Below, in pieces: positions 53,218 through 60,408 of a stretch of 64,000 nt of DNA. The stretch spans positions 1-64,000 of the forward strand of contig CAINEY010000044.1 of the NCBI GenBank assembly GCA_903847945.1. Direction: 5' to 3'. The translations under genes were made by a program, and so were the position numbers. The notes under the pieces are model-generated. The model saw only the letters and a program-made list of their open reading frames with translations, was not told the origin of the DNA and made no database searches. Origin of the DNA: an uncultured bacterium (lineage in GTDB: Bacteria > Bacillota_I > Bacilli_A > Erysipelotrichales > Erysipelotrichaceae). Every line of letters begins with the position of its first letter. The stretch's first letter is position 1.

Positions 53218-54681
53218 ATGGCCCACAAAAAACTGGTACTCCTTCATTCCAACGACATGCATGGGGATTTTCTGTCCAAAGACAAAGACACCAAGCTCAT
53301 CGGCGGCGTATCGATGCTCTCCGGGTATGTCAACCGGGTGCGTTCCACTGAGGACACCGTGCTGTACGCCATTGCCGGCGACATGCTTCAAGGCTCGCTG
53401 ATCGACTCGGAGTACAAAGGCATCTCCACGATGGAAATCATGAATTACCTGGGACCGGATATTGCCTGCGTCGGCAATCATGAGGTCGATTACGGCTTGG
53501 CGCACCTTCTGTTTCTGGAGAAGTACGCGAAGTTTCCCATCATCTCCGCCAACTTCTACATCAAAAACCAAAACACGCGCTTGCTCAATCCCAGTAAACT
53601 GATCGAGATCGATGGACTCAAGATCCTCTTCATCGGAATCATTACCGAGAGTATCCTGGATTCCATCAAAGCCGATACGCTGATCGGCACATTCATCGAT
53701 GTGAAGGACGCAGCCCAGGAAGTCGCCAAGATCTGTAACGCCTATCGCACCACGGATGTCGATCTGACGGTCTTATTGACGCACATCGGGTTTGAGAATG
53801 ATCTTGAACTGGCCAAGTTGTTGGATCCTGCGTTGGGTGTTGACTTGATCATCGGTGGACACTCCCACACGATTCTTCAGAAACCGGCTGAAGTCCATGG
53901 AATTCGGATCACACAAGCCGGGGTCGGTACGATCCAACTGGGCCGCTTTGATCTGGTGATCGACTCGGATACCAACGCCATTGTATCTTCACACTGGCAA
54001 TTGGTGCCCATCGACGAAAACCATTGCCCGCACGATCCGGTACTCGAGGAAGTAATCCATCGCTACCAAGATCAGGTCGATGCGAAATATAAGCGGATCC
54101 TGACGCGATTTACGAAAACCTTGACACATCCCAGCCGATTGGTGGAAACCGAACTGGGAAACCTGTTTGCGGATATCGGAAAAGAGCTCTTGGGAGTCGA
54201 TCTGATGCTGTTGGGATCGGGCTCCTTACGCAAGAGCGAGATGGGTCCGATCGTGACGATGGCCGATCTTTATGCCATCTTCCCCTTTGCCGAAGCTGTT
54301 CATCAACTGAAACTCACTGGAAGACAACTCAAACACCTCTTCACCACGGTGATGGATCCGCAAAAGGACACCACATCGTATGAGCATTACCAGCTCTCCC
54401 AAGGGTCACAGATCATTTACGATAACACGAATCGGCGCATCACATCGCTGATCATCAACGGCGAACCGGTCGAAGATGAACGGCTATACAAGGTCGGCAT
54501 CCAAACCTACCACATCAACAACACGGACCGGTTCTGGGATATCCCCCTCTCCGAGATCCTGGCTAACGGAAAGAGCGTGGTCTTGTGCACCTCGATGACC
54601 GACATCATCGAAGAGTACTTCATGACCCACACCAACCTCAAAGCCAAGGTCGAAGGCCGGATTCAACGAATCGGAGGATAG
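53218..54681 (+). CDS. Cytosolic 5'-nucleotidase-like metallophosphatase (YunD type)
   Basis: 487 residues. The metallophosphatase core has HSNDMHGDF, AGDMLQGS, GNHEVDYG, THIGFEND and GGHSH, all metal ligands. The C-terminal domain (ETELGNLFADI, GSGSLRKSEMG, DLYAIFPF) matches the 5'-nucleotidase substrate domain. There is no signal peptide and no wall anchor, which sets it apart from UshA and agrees with YunD. It may hydrolyse nucleotides or sugar nucleotides in the cell. GAGGTTCCT precedes the start. Confidence 0.88.
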   Translation: MAHKKLVLLHSNDMHGDFLSKDKDTKLIGGVSMLSGYVNRVRSTEDTVLYAIAGDMLQGSLIDSEYKGISTMEIMNYLGPDIACVGNHEVDYGLAHLLFLEKYAKFPIISANFYIKNQNTRLLNPSKLIEIDGLKILFIGIITESILDSIKADTLIGTFIDVKDAAQEVAKICNAYRTTDVDLTVLLTHIGFENDLELAKLLDPALGVDLIIGGHSHTILQKPAEVHGIRITQAGVGTIQLGRFDLVIDSDTNAIVSSHWQLVPIDENHCPHDPVLEEVIHRYQDQVDAKYKRILTRFTKTLTHPSRLVETELGNLFADIGKELLGVDLMLLGSGSLRKSEMGPIVTMADLYAIFPFAEAVHQLKLTGRQLKHLFTTVMDPQKDTTSYEHYQLSQGSQIIYDNTNRRITSLIINGEPVEDERLYKVGIQTYHINNTDRFWDIPLSEILANGKSVVLCTSMTDIIEEYFMTHTNLKAKVEGRIQRIGG

Positions 54682-54689
54682 TTTATAAA

Positions 54690-54768
54690 TTAGCACTCAT
54701 TGCTTGACAGTGCTAATTTTTATGTTATACTAGAGTTAGGATTAGCACTTAAGCATAGAGAGTGCTAA
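54690..54768 (+). promoter_or_regulatory. hsp20 promoter flanked by two CIRCE elements
   Basis: TTGACA (54704-54709) and TATACT (54726-54731), 16 bases apart. The first CIRCE, TTAGCACTC-N9-CAGTGCTAA at 54690-54716, covers the -35. The second, TTAGCACTT-N9-GAGTGCTAA at 54742-54768, lies in the leader. Each differs from the consensus by one base. HrcA would block both polymerase binding and progress. Confidence 0.93.
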
Positions 54769-54781
54769 GAAAGGAGGCCCC

Positions 54782-55183
54782 ATGCGCAACAGTCTAGTCC
54801 GTCGTCCCACTTCGCTACTGGATGAATTCTTCAATGATGAGTTCTTCCTGCCCACCCTGTCCCGTTCCAACGCGCTCGATGTGTACCAGGAAAATGACAA
54901 TTACATCGTGGAGGTCGACCTGCCCGGGTTCACGAAAGATGACATCAGCATCGCCTACAACAACGACCTGCTGACCATTCGTGCTCAGCATGCGGAAGAA
55001 ACCACGGACGACACCAAGAAGTACGTCTATCGCTCCCGCAGCCGTTCGCTCTTTACCCGCCAGATCCGCTTCTCCAACATTGATTCCGAAGCCATCGAAG
55101 CCAAGTACGACAACGGGGTGTTGAAAGTCACCCTGCCATGCAAACTCAACACCGCCACCACCAAACAAATCGAAGTGAAGTAA
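54782..55183 (+). CDS. Small heat shock protein Hsp20
   Basis: 133 residues with an alpha-crystallin domain: YIVEVDLPGFTKDDISIAYNNDLLTI, then FTRQIRF, and the conserved AKYDNGVLKVTLP near the end. It holds unfolding proteins in the cytosol. It is a single gene with GGAGG before the ATG, followed by a terminator. The control region with two CIRCE elements indicates HrcA regulation. Confidence 0.95.
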   Translation: MRNSLVRRPTSLLDEFFNDEFFLPTLSRSNALDVYQENDNYIVEVDLPGFTKDDISIAYNNDLLTIRAQHAEETTDDTKKYVYRSRSRSLFTRQIRFSNIDSEAIEAKYDNGVLKVTLPCKLNTATTKQIEVK

Positions 55184-55209
55184 AAACAGCCCGAATTCGG
55201 GCTGTTTTT
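55182..55209. terminator. Bidirectional terminator between hsp20 and the RibBA-like gene
   Basis: AAAAACAGCCCGAA and its exact complement form a perfect 28-bp palindrome with T runs on both strands. Confidence 0.88.
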
Positions 55210-55210
55210 C

Positions 55211-56404
55211 TTACTCTTCGAAGCGAAGCAGATGACTGAGTTTGGCTTGTTTGGTTTTGAGGTAGAGTTCGTTGGCTTCGTTGTGGTTGAGCTGGATCGG
55301 AATACGTTCGACAATGTCGATCCCATATCCGGATAACCCCACCAGTTTACGCGGGTTATTGGTCATCAGACGTAACTTCTTAACGTTGAGATCGGCTAAG
55401 ATCTGAGCACCGATCCCATAGTCCCGCATGTCCGCCGCCAAGCCCAACGCCAGATTGGCTTCCACGGTGTCTAGACCTTGGTCTTGGAGGTGATAAGCTT
55501 TGATCTTGTTGATAAGACCGATCCCACGCCCTTCCTGACGCATGTACACCAGCAAGCCCCGACCTTCCTGGGCAATGCGTTTCATGGCCGCATCATACTG
55601 TTGTCCGCAGTCGCAACGCAAGGAGCCCAAGGCATCCCCCGTCAAACACTCGCTGTGGACGCGGATGAGTACGGGTTCACCGTTACTCACGTCCCCCATC
55701 GCCAACGCCACGTGGTGTTCTTTGGTCAGCGTGTTCTCATACCCGTAGATCGTAAATTCACCGTAACGGGTCGGCAATTTGGCGGATGAAGCCCGTTTGA
55801 TGGTGGATTCGCGTTGACGGCGATGGGCGATGAGATCCGCGATGGTGATCACGTTCAGGCGCTTGGATTGAGCCCATGCTTCCACTTCCGCATGCGTCAT
55901 TCGCTTGCCGTCCGCATCAGCGATCTCACTGATCAAGCCCACGGGATGCAGGTTGGCTAAACGTGCCAAGTCGACCGAAGCTTCGACGGCTCCGGCCCGT
56001 TTCAAAACACCGCCAAAGGCCGATTGGGTGATAAAAAGGTGTCCGGGCTGATTGAAGTCGGCCAAGGTTGAATTGTAGTCAGCCAGCTTTTGAATGGTGA
56101 CCAAGCGACCGTCATGCCGCGACTCTTTGGCAGTTTTGGCTTCCACGGAACTGGAGTTGATGACCCGGTAGTGTTGATCATCAAAACTGGCCTGAAAGCC
56201 CAAATCGATCATGCGCGTGGCTTCCAGGATCACATGAAGGGTGTTGTGACCGACGCTGGTGAAAAGGGAGAGCGTGGACGGTGTGATCTTCTCTGCTGCC
56301 ATGATGAGGTGAACTTTGGCATCAGGACTTTCGTCGTCAAACAAAACGACCTGTTGTCCCAACTGGATGGCACTGATGGCCAAGGGGATGGTGTTGAATT
56401 TCAT
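55211..56404 (-). CDS. RibBA-like protein with intact GTP cyclohydrolase II and degenerate RibB domain
   Basis: 397 residues. The C-terminal GTP cyclohydrolase II domain is intact, with the zinc cysteines in SECLTGDALGSLRCDCG and the motif QEGRGIGLINKI. The N-terminal half has the RibB (DHBP synthase) fold, including PGHLF with its His and the Glu of VEASVDLARL. However, the active-site stretch DDEDRENEGD reads DDESPDAKVH, losing the Arg, both Glu and the Asp. The AxDRxxTI motif is also broken (SRHDGRLVTI). The RibB half therefore looks inactive. No other riboflavin genes or FMN riboswitch are nearby. Confidence 0.9.
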   Translation of the reverse strand: MKFNTIPLAISAIQLGQQVVLFDDESPDAKVHLIMAAEKITPSTLSLFTSVGHNTLHVILEATRMIDLGFQASFDDQHYRVINSSSVEAKTAKESRHDGRLVTIQKLADYNSTLADFNQPGHLFITQSAFGGVLKRAGAVEASVDLARLANLHPVGLISEIADADGKRMTHAEVEAWAQSKRLNVITIADLIAHRRQRESTIKRASSAKLPTRYGEFTIYGYENTLTKEHHVALAMGDVSNGEPVLIRVHSECLTGDALGSLRCDCGQQYDAAMKRIAQEGRGLLVYMRQEGRGIGLINKIKAYHLQDQGLDTVEANLALGLAADMRDYGIGAQILADLNVKKLRLMTNNPRKLVGLSGYGIDIVERIPIQLNHNEANELYLKTKQAKLSHLLRFEE

Positions 56405-56485
56405 GAGAGTCTCCTTTAAAGGCTTGCTCTTGTTTTATATCATACTCCCCGATCAAAACCATGCCGCATGACCACCTTTGTGCGC

Positions 56486-56508
56486 TTCGTTCACGAACGC
56501 GTTATAAT
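56486..56508 (+). promoter_or_regulatory. Promoter region of the CPBP gene with inverted repeat
   Basis: TATAAT (56503-56508) stands 9 bases before the ATG. Upstream TTCGT-TC-ACGAA (56486-56497) repeats the core found in the leader of the gene at 47680; 12 of 13 bases agree. Confidence 0.55.
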
Positions 56509-56517
56509 GGGCTTAAG

Positions 56518-57207
56518 ATGCGTGATCAACACCCTTTCACATTGGATCCAACCCGACATCTCATTCTGCTGATCCTCACCGGCTGTGGTTTGATGGCAGT
56601 GATCGATGCCTCCCCCTGGCCTTATCCCATCAAGGCACTCTGCAAGATGACCCTGTTCATCGGGATCCCTTTCACGTGGTCCCTTCGACATCCCGACTGG
56701 CCTAAAACCGATCTAAAACTTCCTACCCGACCATTGGTGATCAAGCTGCTGTGGTTGGCTCTGGCGGAGATCGTGGCGATCGTGGCGATTATTGGGCTGG
56801 TATTGCCGTGGGTTGATACCTCCCTGCTTGAAGGGGTCTTGCGGGAGAACTTTGACGGTCGACCCTGGGTGTTTTTGGGGGTCACTGTATATATCGTCAT
56901 CATCAATGCCTTTTTGGAAGAGTGGTACTTCCGGGACTTTGCCTATTTGAGATTACGTCAATGCTTACCCCAAAACATGGCATTGATCTTGAGTGCTTTC
57001 TTGTTTTCGGCGTACCATCTGGCCCTGATGGCCGGATTGTTTCCGTTGCCTCTCTACATCATCTTTGTGATTGGACTAGCCGGCGTTGGTGCCGTATTCA
57101 ATGTGATCGATGATCGGTATAATTCGTTGTGGCCTTCGTTTGTCATTCATGCTTCCGCTAATCTGGCCATGAATCTGATCGCTATGCAGATCTTGGGTTT
57201 CCTATAA
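56518..57207 (+). CDS. CPBP (CAAX protease-like) membrane protein
   Basis: 229 residues with about six membrane segments. The three CPBP motifs are present: EEWYFRDF (Glu-Glu and Arg), SAYHL (His) and HASANLAMN (His, Asn). Such proteins are membrane glutamic proteases, sometimes linked to bacteriocin immunity. The ATG at 56518 lies 9 bases from the -10 with no ribosome site; an ATG at 56461 is upstream of the -10 and cannot be used from this promoter. Confidence 0.83.
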   Translation: MRDQHPFTLDPTRHLILLILTGCGLMAVIDASPWPYPIKALCKMTLFIGIPFTWSLRHPDWPKTDLKLPTRPLVIKLLWLALAEIVAIVAIIGLVLPWVDTSLLEGVLRENFDGRPWVFLGVTVYIVIINAFLEEWYFRDFAYLRLRQCLPQNMALILSAFLFSAYHLALMAGLFPLPLYIIFVIGLAGVGAVFNVIDDRYNSLWPSFVIHASANLAMNLIAMQILGFL

Positions 57208-57229
57208 AAAAGGAACCTTAAGGTTCCTT
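57206..57229 (-). terminator. Terminator of the zinc-ribbon / coiled-coil gene pair
   Basis: AAGGAACC-TTAA-GGTTCCTT followed on the minus strand by TTTTT. The TAA stop of the gene at 57218 lies in the loop. Confidence 0.83.
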
Positions 57230-57517
57230 GGGTTCATCCGAAAGACCGCAATGGGCTAATTGAGCCTCAATGTTGGCATAAACCAATTTGGATATGAAGA
57301 GTTCACGAAAACGCACGGACTTGGTTTGATTACGCTCGCGTAAGCGATCCATTTCGGTTAGGATCGCTTCACGCTCGGATCGGATCAACTCCAAAAAATC
57401 CTCACACCGACCTAACTGATCGATGGCCGGACCGGTGAGTTGATGCGTTGGCAATGCCGTGACATCCGTCGCCTTGATCACGTAGTGGCGATCGGTGGGT
57501 TGCGAATAGCGTTTCAT
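57218..57517 (-). CDS. Small protein of unknown function
   Basis: 99 residues, unrecognised. The central part (RCEDFLELIRSEREAILTEMDRLRERNQTKSVRFRELF) is a charged helix that could form a coiled coil. There is no signal or membrane segment. It overlaps the zinc-ribbon membrane protein by 4 bases, so the two are probably made together. Confidence 0.7.
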   Translation of the reverse strand: MKRYSQPTDRHYVIKATDVTALPTHQLTGPAIDQLGRCEDFLELIRSEREAILTEMDRLRERNQTKSVRFRELFISKLVYANIEAQLAHCGLSDEPKEP

Positions 57518-57882
57518 GCGTTAGGCAGGTTGGTTCCGCAGTAGGGACAGACTTTGAAATCCGGCCCCACTTCTTTGTGACAACTCGGGCAATGCCGCTG
57601 TAACGTTGTCGCACAATACGGACAAACCTGATAATCGGCTTGGATCGGCTTCTTGCACGTCGGACAGACCGGTTGGACAGGGCTTGCCGGGATGGATTTT
57701 GCCGCCTTCGATCCGGCAGTCGCATTGCTGATGACCATCAGGAAACCAAACACGAAGGCCACAATGATCATGATCCGCCCTTGGTCGGTCTTTGAGGCCG
57801 GTTCATTGGATAAGTAGGCTCCTACCGCAAAAAACAGGAGTGCAGCTCCAAGTAATGCTCCGATCACACGATTTGCTTTCAT
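57514..57882 (-). CDS. Membrane protein with double zinc ribbon
   Basis: 122 residues. Two membrane helices (about 7-24 and 36-53) are followed by a cytosolic tail with two or more zinc ribbons: CPTCKKPIQ...CPYCATTL and CPSCHKEV...CPYCGTNLP. Such domains occur in adaptor proteins; no specific function is known. It ends in an ATGA overlap with the 99-residue gene. It lies 22 bases below the ABC transporter stop, so it is divided from it by little space, but transcription order places it downstream only of 57905's promoter if read-through occurs in reverse; on this strand the ABC gene lies upstream in coordinates beyond it. Confidence 0.75.
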   Translation of the reverse strand: MKANRVIGALLGAALLFFAVGAYLSNEPASKTDQGRIMIIVAFVFGFLMVISNATAGSKAAKSIPASPVQPVCPTCKKPIQADYQVCPYCATTLQRHCPSCHKEVGPDFKVCPYCGTNLPNA

Positions 57883-57904
57883 GATAAACCCTCCCTTGTT
57901 AGTT

Positions 57905-59734
57905 CTATTTTATCACTGTATCCGGGTTGGATTGAGTCTCTTCTTGCGTTAGGAATTGGGTGGCATAGAGTTGAGCGTAGAGTCCTTTATGATTCAACAG
58001 GTCGTTGTGCGTTCCGCTTTCGACCAAGTCACCTTTATCCAAGACGATCAAACGGTCAGCCCGCAAGACCGTGGATAAACGGTGTGCGATGATCAGGGCC
58101 GTGCGTCCTTCAAGCAGCGGACCCATGGCTTTTTGGATGTAGGCTTCGGATAAGGAATCCAAGGAAGAGGTGGCTTCATCGAAAATGATGATTTTGGGAT
58201 TCTTTAGGATGACCCTGGCGATCGACAAGCGTTGTTTCTCGCCCCCGGAGAGTTTGATTCCGCGATTACCGACTAAGGTGTTGTAACCTTCGGGCAGGCT
58301 GATAATGAAGTCGTGGATGTAGGCAGCCGTACACGCAGCGATCATCTCCGCATCACTGGCATCCGATTTTGCGTAGCGCAGATTCTCCGCGATCGTCGCA
58401 TTGAACAAGTACGGTTCTTGGGGAACGATCCCGATGTTTCGGCGCAAAGAATTCAAGGTGACGGCTTGGATGTTTTGGCCATCGATGGTCAAAGTTCCGG
58501 ATTGGATCTCATACAAGCGTGGAATCAGGTTGGTGATGGTGCTCTTGCCGGCTCCGCTGGGTCCCACTAACGCCGTGACCGTATTGGGCTCACACGTCAA
58601 GGAAATGCCGTGCAAGATTTCTGTTTCCAGTTGATATGCGAAGTGAACGTTCTCGAAGACGATCCGTCCGTCGTTTACCCTTAATTCATGGGCTTGTGGA
58701 GCATCCGTGATTTCCTGATCGGCATCCAACAGATCAAAGATCCGACCAAACAAAGCAAACGATCGGGTCACTTCGATGTGGATGTTGGAGAGTTGGGTAA
58801 CCGGCCCATAGAGCCGATTCAACAGGGCGACAAACGCGACGATGGCTCCGACTGTCAACTCCCCTTGGATCATCAAGTACCCGCCATAAAGGTAGACCAG
58901 CATCGGTCCGATGGTCATAAAAATCTGGATCGTCATCATGAACCAGCGACCCACTAGGGTTTCTTTGAGTTGGAGTTTGATCAGTTCTTGATGGGTGGTT
59001 TCAAATTCCCGGCGATGATCGGCTTCTTTGGTGAAGATCTTCATCAAGAGAACTCCGCTGATCCCTAAGGTTTCCGAGATGATCTGATGCAGTTCACTCA
59101 CCTTTTCCTGACTCTTTTGCGCGATCTTCCATCGGGCTTTCCCGACTTTTCGGGTGGGCAAGATAAACAGCGGCAACACTGCCAGACTCAGTAAACCCAG
59201 CTTCCAATTCATCAGCATCAGCACGATGGCCGTGGTGAACAATGTAAAACCGCTGTTGAGCGCATTGACGACCGTGGAATTGAAAATATCTTGGATGCCA
59301 TCCACATCTGAACTCAATCGGGTCAGGATATCCCCGGGTTTGGCGGTTGTAAAGTACCGCATCGACATGCCCTGAAGATGATGGTAAAGCGTATTCTTGA
59401 GGTTGAAAACGATGTGTTTGGCGATCCACTGGTTCAAATACGACTGCCCCACTTGAAGCAGATTGATCCCCACCGTCGCCAGAATGGACCCTCCCACAAG
59501 AAGCCCCAACAATCCCAAATCCTTAGTGGGAAGCGCCTCATCGATAATGGAGCGCAAGACCAGCGGCGGAACCAGGCTTAGGCTGGTCTGGAAAAGAATG
59601 ATGAAAACCGCCAGCGCCAAGGGCCACCGATAAGGTTTGAAGTACGCCAAAATCCGACTAAACAGACTCCACGACGGTTTGGAAGCTTGTTCATCATCGT
59701 CCATGAATCGGACACGGCCTAGACCATAAGGCAT
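57905..59734 (-). CDS. ABC transporter, fused permease-ATPase (exporter type)
   Basis: 609 residues. Six membrane segments (about 30-310) of the type 1 exporter fold precede one ATPase: Walker A GPSGAGKST, signature LSGGEKQR, Walker B IIIFDEATSSLD and the His switch IIAHRLS. It probably works as a homodimer, as no partner half is adjacent. The start MPYGLGRVRFMDDDE at 59734 has GAGGT before it; the frame to 59788 reads the end of the upstream gene. Cargo is unknown; multidrug or lipid export is usual for this group. Confidence 0.9.
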   Translation of the reverse strand: MPYGLGRVRFMDDDEQASKPSWSLFSRILAYFKPYRWPLALAVFIILFQTSLSLVPPLVLRSIIDEALPTKDLGLLGLLVGGSILATVGINLLQVGQSYLNQWIAKHIVFNLKNTLYHHLQGMSMRYFTTAKPGDILTRLSSDVDGIQDIFNSTVVNALNSGFTLFTTAIVLMLMNWKLGLLSLAVLPLFILPTRKVGKARWKIAQKSQEKVSELHQIISETLGISGVLLMKIFTKEADHRREFETTHQELIKLQLKETLVGRWFMMTIQIFMTIGPMLVYLYGGYLMIQGELTVGAIVAFVALLNRLYGPVTQLSNIHIEVTRSFALFGRIFDLLDADQEITDAPQAHELRVNDGRIVFENVHFAYQLETEILHGISLTCEPNTVTALVGPSGAGKSTITNLIPRLYEIQSGTLTIDGQNIQAVTLNSLRRNIGIVPQEPYLFNATIAENLRYAKSDASDAEMIAACTAAYIHDFIISLPEGYNTLVGNRGIKLSGGEKQRLSIARVILKNPKIIIFDEATSSLDSLSEAYIQKAMGPLLEGRTALIIAHRLSTVLRADRLIVLDKGDLVESGTHNDLLNHKGLYAQLYATQFLTQEETQSNPDTVIK

Positions 59735-59741
59735 ATGTACC

Positions 59742-60302
59742 TCATTTCTTGATCCAGGGACGAATGATCGACCCCACTGCCAATCCACTGACTAACAGCA
59801 TCGATCCCACCACAAAGAACCATTTCACCGGGATCATCAGAACCGCCAGTTCAGTAAGGCCAAGAATTCGTTGCGGATAAAACACGAAAACCAGCGAAAC
59901 GAGTGTATTTTCCAAGTAATCAAACACGACCCCCAACGGAATGATGACCAAGGTTTGTTTCAATCCAAATCCAGCCTTCAAACGTTTCATCCAATAAAGG
60001 CCGCTGACCCATAGAAATCCACCGTACACCAACGGAAACGCAAGATCAAACGTCCACCGTTGAATAAGGTAAGCTTGACGTAACGAACTCCCGTACCCTT
60101 CCGCAATTGTCCACAACTGATCGGCACTCAAGCCAAACGATGTATCGATGGATTGGGTCAGTCCGACACTTTCTCCCCATTGTGAAACGGCCGGGAGCAC
60201 CCAAAGGATAAAGGCGAGGAAAACAAGCGAAAACAGACTGCCCCATCGGCCATTAACGCGGTTCATTCCGCGATCGATGAGATTGTTCCACCAGGATTTC
60301 AT
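59742..60302 (-). CDS. Membrane protein of unknown function
   Basis: 186 residues with four or five membrane segments (SLFSLVFLAFILWVLPAV, LAFPLVYGGFLWVSGLY, TLVIIPLGVVFDYLENTLVSLVFVF, WFFVVGSMLLVSGLAVG). No family is recognised. It precedes the ABC transporter gene by 7 bases and is presumably cotranscribed. The ATG at 60302 lies six bases from an extended -10 and has no ribosome site; the longer frame to 60365 starts upstream of that promoter. Confidence 0.72.
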   Translation of the reverse strand: MKSWWNNLIDRGMNRVNGRWGSLFSLVFLAFILWVLPAVSQWGESVGLTQSIDTSFGLSADQLWTIAEGYGSSLRQAYLIQRWTFDLAFPLVYGGFLWVSGLYWMKRLKAGFGLKQTLVIIPLGVVFDYLENTLVSLVFVFYPQRILGLTELAVLMIPVKWFFVVGSMLLVSGLAVGSIIRPWIKK

Positions 60303-60308
60303 GGTTTT

Positions 60309-60317
60309 ATTATACCA
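60309..60317 (-). promoter_or_regulatory. Extended -10 promoter, nearly leaderless, of the membrane protein-ABC operon
   Basis: TGG-TATAAT on the minus strand, then AAAACC and the ATG at 60302. Confidence 0.65.
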
Positions 60318-60380
60318 TCCGTACCTTACCCAGGCACTTTGAAGCGGACATGTTTCAACAGGCAAAGCACAATACCTCTA

Positions 60381-60408
60381 AAAAAAGAGTGCTTAATGAG
60401 CACTCTTT
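60381..60408 (-). terminator. Terminator of the LPDTG surface protein gene
   Basis: AAAGAGTGCT-N5-AGCACTCTTT with a T run on the minus strand. The TAA stop spans the stem end and loop. Confidence 0.85.

Noticed and set aside
56405-56517. FMN riboswitch upstream of the RibBA-like gene
   Set aside because: The gap is only about 110 bases, shared with the divergent CPBP promoter, and lacks the conserved RFN-element stems.
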